Source of the DNA: JAIYDJ01 sp031400505
GTDB taxonomy: Bacteria; Pseudomonadota; Alphaproteobacteria; Rhodobacterales; Rhodobacteraceae
Length of the DNA stretch: 9,324 bases
Reading direction: 5' to 3'
Assembly (NCBI GenBank): GCA_031400505.1
Contig: JANNPZ010000071.1
Span: 1-9,324 of the forward strand
Numbering within the stretch: position 1 is the stretch's first letter; each line of letters starts with the position of its first letter. Of this stretch, positions 1 through 5,449 are shown piece by piece. A program made the translations under genes and the position numbers. The notes under the pieces were generated by a model, which made no database searches, was not told the DNA's origin, and saw only the letters and a program-made list of their open reading frames with translations.

Positions 1-811
1 GGTGCTCGACCCCTCGGTGATCGCCTTCGGGACCATCGACGACATCGATCAGGTGGCGGGCAAGCGGGGGGACCGGCAGTCGTCCGCCGGTCAGCAAGAG
101 GTGACGGCGGTGTTCATGGGGGCTTTCGCCGGGGCGGGGACGGTGGTGCGGGGGAACTGCACGTTTGGGATGTTCTCCAACTACCCCGAGAACGTGGATG
201 ACGCTTTGCGCCAGCGGGCCGGGGCGCGGTTTCTGGTCGACGGGCCGCAGTCGAAGGAGGATTACATCGACATCCTCTCGCTGCTGCTGGGCAAGAACCA
301 CGCGATTCCGGTCGGGGAGCATGAGTTGTTTGCAGCGCAGGAGATCAAGAAGGCCGTCGCTGCGAGTTTCGAGGGGCACTCGAAGCCGCATGAGGAAGGC
401 TTGCTGAAGGTCTGGGACCGGGTGTCCGGCGAGATCGGCACGCTGGACACGCTGGCGAAGATGGGGGCCTACCTGAAGGCGATCCAGCAGGCGGATGAGC
501 GGTTCACGGGGCGGGCGATCAAGAACATCACCGACGCGGTGAAGGTCCGGGCGATGGACTTCGAGCTGCCGGACGCGTGGATGGAGGAGCCGGACCTCTT
601 CCTCTTCAAGCCCTATGACGAGAAGCTGGGCATGATCCGGGGGCTGATGACGCCGATCACGGTGGAAATGGTGATCCAGGAGATCAACCGCTACGCCGAC
701 TCCGAGTTCCGCTATGCCGACAAATCGGACGAGGTGGCGATTGAGGGGATGGTGCGGGATTTCGGGCGGACGGAAGAGGCAAAGCGGCGGTATCTGGAGG
801 GGAAGGGGTGA
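1..811 (+). CDS. AAA-family ATPase, C-terminal part (N-terminus outside window)
   Basis: This is the last 269 codons of a larger protein, open through the left edge; the GTG at base 2 is an internal codon, not a start. The Walker A/P-loop would lie upstream, so only the second half of the ATPase module is visible. Fragment residues 6-17 read VIAFGTIDDIDQ, which lines up with Walker B of classical AAA proteins (hydrophobic strand, then D-E-I-D) but with Asp in place of the catalytic Glu. Residue N60 in FGMFSNYPENVDDAL fits sensor 1. Arg 70, 72 and 76 in LRQRAGARF fit the arginine-finger region. FTGRAIKNI at 168-176 fits the sensor 2 helix. About 80 charged, helical residues follow. No membrane segment is seen. 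The third codon positions are strikingly G-rich, more so than in the next gene. The gene overlaps the next one by one base (TGATG). Family assignment is firm from the motif order; substrate and subfamily are unknown. Confidence 0.82.
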   Translation, partial: VLDPSVIAFGTIDDIDQVAGKRGDRQSSAGQQEVTAVFMGAFAGAGTVVRGNCTFGMFSNYPENVDDALRQRAGARFLVDGPQSKEDYIDILSLLLGKNHAIPVGEHELFAAQEIKKAVAASFEGHSKPHEEGLLKVWDRVSGEIGTLDTLAKMGAYLKAIQQADERFTGRAIKNITDAVKVRAMDFELPDAWMEEPDLFLFKPYDEKLGMIRGLMTPITVEMVIQEINRYADSEFRYADKSDEVAIEGMVRDFGRTEEAKRRYLEGKG

Positions 812-1113
812 TGGAGACAATCTTGCACAATCCGTTGGTATTCCTTGCGGATTTCATTGTGCCTTTGCTTGTCGCGGCGGTTTGCTGCCTGCGCTGGGGA
901 CCGAACCGGGGAGTACTCTACGGTGTGCTGCCCGCATTGGTTGGCGTCTTTGCCCTCTTCTTCTTTCAGGTCAGTCCGGGCGTCAACCCGGATGGGTCTG
1001 GCAGGGTTGCCTCTGCCTTTGGCTACATGATGAGAGAAAGCGTGATGTGGGTCGCGAGTTTTCTGGCAGGAGCGGCGATCGGGGCGATCATCTGGAAGCG
1101 GCGACATGGTTAA
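811..1113 (+). CDS. Small three-helix membrane protein, unknown function
   Basis: This 100-residue protein is not one I recognise. The ATG at 811 is preferred over the GTG at 808 because it overlaps the upstream stop as TGATG and follows purine-rich GGAGG at 796-800. Three hydrophobic stretches predict membrane helices at about residues 9-27, 35-54 and 77-95. The loop between the second and third (about 55-76) holds Pro, Gly and Asp residues. The C-terminus ends KRRHG, which by the positive-inside rule should be cytoplasmic and would put the N-terminus outside. There is a Cys pair at 25-26. The codons are less G/C-biased at the third position than those of the ATPase gene before it. Its place inside the operon suggests it is a membrane partner of the ATPase, but that is inference. 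Confidence 0.7.
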   Translation: METILHNPLVFLADFIVPLLVAAVCCLRWGPNRGVLYGVLPALVGVFALFFFQVSPGVNPDGSGRVASAFGYMMRESVMWVASFLAGAAIGAIIWKRRHG

Positions 1114-1131
1114 GCGCGGGGAAGAGGGCCG

Positions 1132-2469
1132 ATGAAACGCCTCATCGAAAAAGGCCTGATGTTCGGCAATCTTGTCGAGGTGTCCTCGCCGCAACTGGTC
1201 GAGCGTTATAACCGCGCGCTGAAGCATCTGACAGGCAATACGACGGCACTTGCCGATTTTCACATCGACATCTCGGGCTATTCGCTTGAAATCGGTGATG
1301 AATTGAACGACGAGCTTTACCTCAATCCCAACGGCTGCAACCGGCAGTTCATTCTGCTGACCACCAGCCAGAAGAAAGCGCCGCTGCTGAACATCAAATT
1401 CTCGACCTCGCGCGGGATCCTGCAGCAGTTCATCGAAACCAATGAGGCGCAACTCTTCGCGCTGACGGCGCGGGATGCGGTGGCGGGAGAACTGCAGGGG
1501 TCGGTGTTTGAAGTTTCATCCCCGGCCAAGCTGCTGGAAATGCGTCAAATTACCGTAGAGGCGGATACAATCGGCGGGCATGTGGCGGATGCAGACAAGC
1601 TCGCCGCGTTGATCGAGCGATTTCGCTCCGAACCCGACGGATGGCGCGATGACGTTCTGATCGCCGAAATGATCGAGCTTGCGAAAAAGACCGGGGACGT
1701 CACACGGGTACCGATCCATCTGCCGGCGATGACCTTTCAGCAATCGAGTTTCTGGACCAGCCACTTTGGTGGTCTTTATGTGTTCCGCGACCTGAAGTTT
1801 CCCGGTGTGATCGCGACCAAGCCGCGCGGCACGTTGGGGGGGCTGCCGATTTCCCCGGTCATGGACCTGTCGCAGCGCAACCAGATCGCGGATTGGCTGG
1901 GCCGCAACGGTCTGGTTGAACCGATCGTGCAGGCGCGGGGGATGGATGCAGCGGCGGTGCTCCGGCAGAAGATGGACTTTGTGCTGGTCGATGCGGCGGA
2001 CGCGCTGGAAATCGAGGTGGGCGACGCACGGCGGACCGAGTTGCGCAAGATAGCCTACCGGCTGGGCGAGGCGCTGCCCGAAGAATTCAAGGGCCTGGCG
2101 GCCCTGCTGGCCTGGGTCGAAAAGGCCGGTGACTGGCCGCGGATAGACAGTCAGCACCCGGCGTATTTTTACACCCTGCGCGCGGCGTCAGGGCGCGACC
2201 GCGACTTGGTGAACATGCTGCTGTCGGAATTGTCCCCGATGGATGTGCGGCAGACGTTCATCACCCACAAAGAGCTGTTCTATGCCAGTTATGCGCGCTG
2301 GTCCGACCGCAAGCGGACTTACGTGGCGGATTTTCTTGAACGCGAGTATGTAGTGGACAAGCAAGGTGCGAGAGAGGCTTTGTTCGGACCGGAACCGGGC
2401 ATGACCCCCAAAGCCGAACCGGTCTCGATGGTCGGGCCATGGGGAGCATTGCGGGGAGGCAAGCGATGA
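1132..2469 (+). CDS. Uncharacterised soluble protein, possibly DUF6638 family
   Basis: This 445-residue protein starts 18 bases after the previous stop behind a purine-rich AAGAGG at 1122-1127. From memory it resembles a Rhodobacteraceae family catalogued as DUF6638; this needs a profile search to confirm. No membrane helix, signal peptide, P-loop, zinc-binding cluster or known catalytic motif is visible. The N-terminal third (about 1-145) alternates short strands and helices with conserved-looking pieces such as FHIDISGYSLEIGDELNDE (43-61). A Pro/Gly-rich centre (about 195-245) is followed by a mainly helical C-terminal half rich in Arg, Glu and Trp (about 245-415). The last 30 residues are low complexity with several Pro and Gly. 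The stop overlaps the start of the next gene as ATGA, so the two are translationally coupled. It is likely cytosolic and possibly an adaptor or substrate of the ATPase (inference). Confidence 0.75.
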   Translation: MKRLIEKGLMFGNLVEVSSPQLVERYNRALKHLTGNTTALADFHIDISGYSLEIGDELNDELYLNPNGCNRQFILLTTSQKKAPLLNIKFSTSRGILQQFIETNEAQLFALTARDAVAGELQGSVFEVSSPAKLLEMRQITVEADTIGGHVADADKLAALIERFRSEPDGWRDDVLIAEMIELAKKTGDVTRVPIHLPAMTFQQSSFWTSHFGGLYVFRDLKFPGVIATKPRGTLGGLPISPVMDLSQRNQIADWLGRNGLVEPIVQARGMDAAAVLRQKMDFVLVDAADALEIEVGDARRTELRKIAYRLGEALPEEFKGLAALLAWVEKAGDWPRIDSQHPAYFYTLRAASGRDRDLVNMLLSELSPMDVRQTFITHKELFYASYARWSDRKRTYVADFLEREYVVDKQGAREALFGPEPGMTPKAEPVSMVGPWGALRGGKR

Positions 2470-2732
2470 TTTTGGGATGGGTCAGGCTGGCGGTCTTGGG
2501 GTTCGTGCTGCTGAGCGTGGTCTATCTTCTGGTTTCGCTCTATTCCAAATCCGTCCGGCGCGAGAAGTTGGAGAAACGCTTTGACGCCGGGGATGTTGAC
2601 GGTGACCGCGAAGCCTATATCGAAACTGGTATGCTTGAATATCGCCATGGCCTGCGCCGGAGGCTGATCATTCTGGTCTACATCATTCCGGTCATCACGA
2701 CTGTGGTGACGATCTATTTTGTGAACTACTGA
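2466..2732 (+). CDS. Small two-helix membrane protein, unknown function
   Basis: This 88-residue protein has a start at 2466 chosen because the ATG forms an ATGA overlap with the preceding stop and sits 6 bases after a strong GGAGG (2455-2459). The in-frame ATG at 2439 would add nine residues inside the preceding gene and lacks such a site. Hydrophobic helices are predicted at about residues 5-26 and 66-86. Between them lies a strongly charged segment (about 27-65) with a basic patch (SVRREKLEKR) and then an acidic one (AGDVDGDREAYIETG). Basic residues flank both helices on the inner side (RREK and RHGLRRR), so the predicted fold is a hairpin with both termini in the periplasm and the charged segment in the cytoplasm. 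It looks like the small proteins I recall beside DUF1523 genes in Rhodobacteraceae; no function is known to me. Confidence 0.72.
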   Translation: MILGWVRLAVLGFVLLSVVYLLVSLYSKSVRREKLEKRFDAGDVDGDREAYIETGMLEYRHGLRRRLIILVYIIPVITTVVTIYFVNY

Positions 2733-2744
2733 AAGGGCCTGCGC

Positions 2745-3428
2745 ATGTGGACCAAGATCAAATGGGGCATCAGGATCGCGCTGATCGTGATCGCCGGACT
2801 TTTCTTGCATTATACCTTGCCACAGCATGACATCGTTCGGATTACCAACACCTACAACAAGCTGACGACTGTCGGGTCGAACTGGATGTTCTTTTCGATG
2901 GGCGATGTCGGCACCGGAGCTGAGGCGAGCACAAATCGCGACATCCGCTTTATCGACGCGGTTTATGCTGATGGAACCTCTGTTCAGGTCTACCGCAATG
3001 AGGATACCGGCTGGATATGGCCGCCATATTTCAAGTATGACAGCAGCAATTTGCAAGCCGAGGCGACCAATCTGCGATCCTCAAAAGATGCGCCGCAATG
3101 GGTGGCTGTCACGCATTACGGCTGGCGACTGGCGATCCTGTCGATTTACCCAAATGCGGTCGGCATGCGCGAAGTGACCGGGCCGGATGTGCGCATCATC
3201 CCATGGGTCAACATCATCATCCTGACCTTCCTTGCCTTTGCGATATTCATGTTGCGGCGGATGTGGCTGCAGTTCTGGGAACGGACGATTGATCCGGTTG
3301 TCGCCAATGCCGAGGAAGCCTGGGATGCGGTGGACGCGCAGGCGGATTCTGCGCGGGCCAAGGCGCAGGGCCTTTTGGGTCGGGTCGGGGCGTGGCTTGC
3401 TACCTGGCGGCCAAAGACCCCGAAGTGA
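2745..3428 (+). CDS. DUF1523 family membrane protein
   Basis: This 227-residue protein starts 12 bases after the previous stop, behind AAGGG at 2733-2737. It matches my memory of DUF1523, an uncharacterised family typical of Rhodobacteraceae. Recognisable pieces are HYTLPQHDIVRITNTYNK (22-39), VYRNEDTGWIWPPYFKYDS (82-100), WVAVTHYGWR (119-128) and SIYPNAV followed by GPDVRIIPWVN (133-156). One membrane helix is predicted at about 7-24 and a second at about 153-171. The roughly 128 residues between them are probably periplasmic and rich in aromatic residues. A C-terminal tail of about 55 residues (172-227) starts RRMW and contains an Ala/Asp/Glu-rich helix, probably cytoplasmic. Its end overlaps the convergent oxidoreductase gene by 29 bases. 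Family assignment is fairly sure; the role is unknown. Confidence 0.85.
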   Translation: MWTKIKWGIRIALIVIAGLFLHYTLPQHDIVRITNTYNKLTTVGSNWMFFSMGDVGTGAEASTNRDIRFIDAVYADGTSVQVYRNEDTGWIWPPYFKYDSSNLQAEATNLRSSKDAPQWVAVTHYGWRLAILSIYPNAVGMREVTGPDVRIIPWVNIIILTFLAFAIFMLRRMWLQFWERTIDPVVANAEEAWDAVDAQADSARAKAQGLLGRVGAWLATWRPKTPK

Positions 3429-5016
3429 TCAGGTGGGCAGCACGTTCGGCAATCATGACGGTCGCCGCGTTCGTGTTGCCGCCAATCAGGCGGGGCATGA
3501 CAGACGCGTCGATGACGCGCAGGCCCGATATTCCGTGAACGCAAAGGTCGGGCGCTGTGACGGCACCCGCGTCGGTGCCCATCCGGCAGGTGCCCGCCGG
3601 GTGATAGATCGTGTCGGCACGGGCGCGGATATCTGCGGCCAGCCCCGCGTCAGTGCCATCATGCGGATAAAGCCGCTCCCCCCGCCATGGTGCAAGCGGC
3701 TTGGCTGTCAGCATAGCCTCGGTGATCCGGACCCCCTTGATCATGGTTTGCAGATCGCCGGGGTCTGCCAGGAAGTTCGGGTTGATCGCCGGGGGCGCAG
3801 CGGGGTTAGTCGATTGCAAATTGACCTCGCCTCTTGACCGCGGGCGCAGCATGCATACATGGGCCGAAAATCCATCAGCAAGATGAATCTTTCGAAGATG
3901 CTGATCGACTATCCCGACCACGAAATGAATTTGAAGGTCCGGCTTGGCCAATTCCGGGCTCGACCGGAAAAAAGCCCCGCCCTCGGCCATCGGCGAGGCG
4001 ATCAATCCGTCCCCGGTCTTTCGCCACTGCAAGGCCGCCTTGAACAGGCGGGCAAGGCCAGCGGGGTTCAGACCCACAACGTCCGGGCGCAAGGAACGGT
4101 ACGAAAGCGTGTGATCGAGGTGGTCCTGCAGGTTCTTTCCAACACCTTCAAGCGGGTGGACAGGTGCGATGCCATGGCTGCGCAGGTGATCTTCCGGGCC
4201 GATACCCGACAGCAGCAGCAACTGGGGCGAACCGAACGCGCCCTGGCAAACCAAGACCTCGCGCCGGGCGCGCAGGTGGGTTTGACCGGTCTTTCGACGG
4301 ATCAGCAGGCCGGTACAGGTCTTGCCGTCGAAGGTCAGACGCTCGCTGCGGGCACGGGTCAGGACGGTCAGATTGGGGCGCAGCATCACCGGGTGCAGAT
4401 AGGCGGCGGCGGCCGAGCAACGCTCGCCCTTGTGAGGCCCGTTGTGGAACTGCGTGACCTGATAGAGGCCCGCGCCATTCTGAGTGGGGCCGTTGAAATC
4501 CTGGTTTTCCGGGATTTGCAACTCGACCATCGCCTCAATGAAGGCGCGGGTGATCGGGCGGGGGTGCTGCTGGTCGGCGACCTGCAACGGGCCGTCCGCG
4601 TTGTGCAGCGTGCTGCCCCCTCTGGCGTTGCCTTCGGATTTCAGGAACCACGGCAGAACACTTTGCCAATCCCAGCCTTCTGCGCCAAGTTCCGCCCATT
4701 CGTCATAGTCAGTTGGGTGGCCGCGCACATAAACCATAGCGTTGATCGCCGACGAGCCGCCCAATCCACGCCCACGTGGATGAAAACCGCGCCGGTTGTT
4801 CAGGTGCGGTTGCGGGACGGTGTGGTAGGCCCAGTTGTGGATTTTCGGGCGGCCCGAAACCATGGCCGCGACCATGGCAGGCGCGCGCACCAGGATGTCG
4901 CGGGCTTGATCGCCGGCCTCGACCAGGCAAACAGAGGTCTGCGGGTCGTCAGACAATCGGGCGGCCAAGACGCATCCAGCCGAACCGCCGCCAGCAATGA
5001 TGTAGTCAAACTCCAT
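3400..5016 (-). CDS. GMC family FAD-dependent oxidoreductase (choline/alcohol dehydrogenase type)
   Basis: This complete 538-residue flavoenzyme oxidises an alcohol group while reducing bound FAD. The FAD-binding Rossmann motif is at the very N-terminus (DYIIAGGGSAGCVLAARL, 4-21) with the ribose-binding Glu in LVEAG at 31-35. The first GMC signature is GRGLGGSSAINAMVYVRG (82-99) and the second is GAFGSPQLLLLSGIGP (259-274). The C-terminal domain has YHPAGTCRMG (471-480) and GGNTNAATVMIAE (512-524), so H472 and N516 are the likely catalytic pair. Length and motifs match choline dehydrogenase (BetA) and AlkJ-like alcohol dehydrogenases. No betB, betI or choline transporter lies beside it, so the substrate is open. 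The start must be near 5016 because the Rossmann strand begins at residue 4. There is no clear ribosome binding site; see the promoter entry. The 3' end overlaps the convergent DUF1523 gene. Confidence 0.93.
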   Translation of the reverse strand: MEFDYIIAGGGSAGCVLAARLSDDPQTSVCLVEAGDQARDILVRAPAMVAAMVSGRPKIHNWAYHTVPQPHLNNRRGFHPRGRGLGGSSAINAMVYVRGHPTDYDEWAELGAEGWDWQSVLPWFLKSEGNARGGSTLHNADGPLQVADQQHPRPITRAFIEAMVELQIPENQDFNGPTQNGAGLYQVTQFHNGPHKGERCSAAAAYLHPVMLRPNLTVLTRARSERLTFDGKTCTGLLIRRKTGQTHLRARREVLVCQGAFGSPQLLLLSGIGPEDHLRSHGIAPVHPLEGVGKNLQDHLDHTLSYRSLRPDVVGLNPAGLARLFKAALQWRKTGDGLIASPMAEGGAFFRSSPELAKPDLQIHFVVGIVDQHLRKIHLADGFSAHVCMLRPRSRGEVNLQSTNPAAPPAINPNFLADPGDLQTMIKGVRITEAMLTAKPLAPWRGERLYPHDGTDAGLAADIRARADTIYHPAGTCRMGTDAGAVTAPDLCVHGISGLRVIDASVMPRLIGGNTNAATVMIAERAAHLITSGSLAAR

Positions 5017-5022
5017 ACCAGA

Positions 5023-5050
5023 ATTGTACTTTGGCTGGGTTGAAAGGCAA
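5023..5050 (-). promoter_or_regulatory. Predicted promoter of the GMC oxidoreductase gene
   Basis: On the - strand a TTGCCT element (5045-5050) is followed after 16 bases by TACAAT (5023-5028), close to the sigma70 consensus TTGACA-17-TATAAT. The last base of the -10 element is seven positions before the A of the oxidoreductase ATG at 5016. The predicted transcript would therefore begin at or within a base or two of the start codon. This fits the lack of a Shine-Dalgarno sequence in front of the gene. It is prediction from motif match only. Confidence 0.5.
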
Positions 5051-5101
5051 GTCCCGCGCAGGGGTTTGACGTATGGTCAGCCCGCCTTGTTTGAGGCAGG
5101 G

Positions 5102-5404
5102 GTGGAAAAGGACGCGCAAACAGAAATCCGTGGTTGCATCGTATTTCTGGGTAAGTTGCGGCTGTCGCGCCATGAATTTTCGCGCGGTTTTCTTCAGTCC
5201 GAAACTGCTGAATTGCGCGACGTGCCTGATATCTCTGGCGACCCCGATCTGAGCATCGCGTCGGGCCGCGTGGAGTGCGAATACCAGCCAAAGCATTTGC
5301 AGGCGAGTTTCCGGCGGATTGCGTTGCAGTGGAGGTCTTGGTCGGAGGTCGGTTTTGTTGTCCCGGACAGCGCGTTGATCCTGGCTGGCACCCACGCCAG
5401 ATGA
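5102..5404 (+). CDS. Doubtful small ORF, 100 codons, unknown
   Basis: The gap 5017-5449 between the oxidoreductase and pheT holds no recognisable gene. The best reading is a + strand frame open from 5024 to the stop at 5404; GTG at 5102 behind GAGG (5093-5096) is the most reasonable start, as no in-frame ATG exists. In the part counted (5201-5404), GC content by codon position is roughly 70% at the third, 63% at the first and 48% at the second. That is the order expected of real genes in a high-GC genome. The C-terminal half (from about residue 35) has protein-like composition, for example RVECEYQPKHLQ and WSEVGFVVPDSALILAG. The N-terminal part looks less natural. It could be a lineage-specific gene, a decayed remnant or chance. 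No motif or membrane segment is seen. It would be convergent with pheT, 45 bases away, and divergent from the oxidoreductase. Confidence 0.3.
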   Translation: MEKDAQTEIRGCIVFLGKLRLSRHEFSRGFLQSETAELRDVPDISGDPDLSIASGRVECEYQPKHLQASFRRIALQWRSWSEVGFVVPDSALILAGTHAR

Positions 5405-5449
5405 AATCTCGCCTGCCTAATGCAAGGAGCTATCGTCAGGCCTCAGATG

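Noticed and set aside
3377..3423. Terminator hairpin at the end of the DUF1523 gene
   Set aside because: TCGGGG (3385-3390) can pair with CCCCGA (3418-3423), but the loop is 27 bases, no T-run follows, and the whole lies in overlapping coding sequence.
3859..5043. Long + strand open frame of 394 codons opposite the GMC oxidoreductase
   Set aside because: It is the antisense shadow of a gene with all GMC motifs; its own product is low-complexity Gly/Arg/Gln-rich with no family character.
5072..5254. + strand ATG frame of about 60 codons at 5072
   Set aside because: The product has unlikely composition (many Cys, Trp and basic residues) and no supporting ribosome binding site; the frame ending at 5404 is better supported, and even that one is doubtful.
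5405..5449. Intrinsic terminator at the end of pheT
   Set aside because: Only a 5-base GCCTG/CAGGC pairing with a 21-base loop and no T-run on the - strand side was found.
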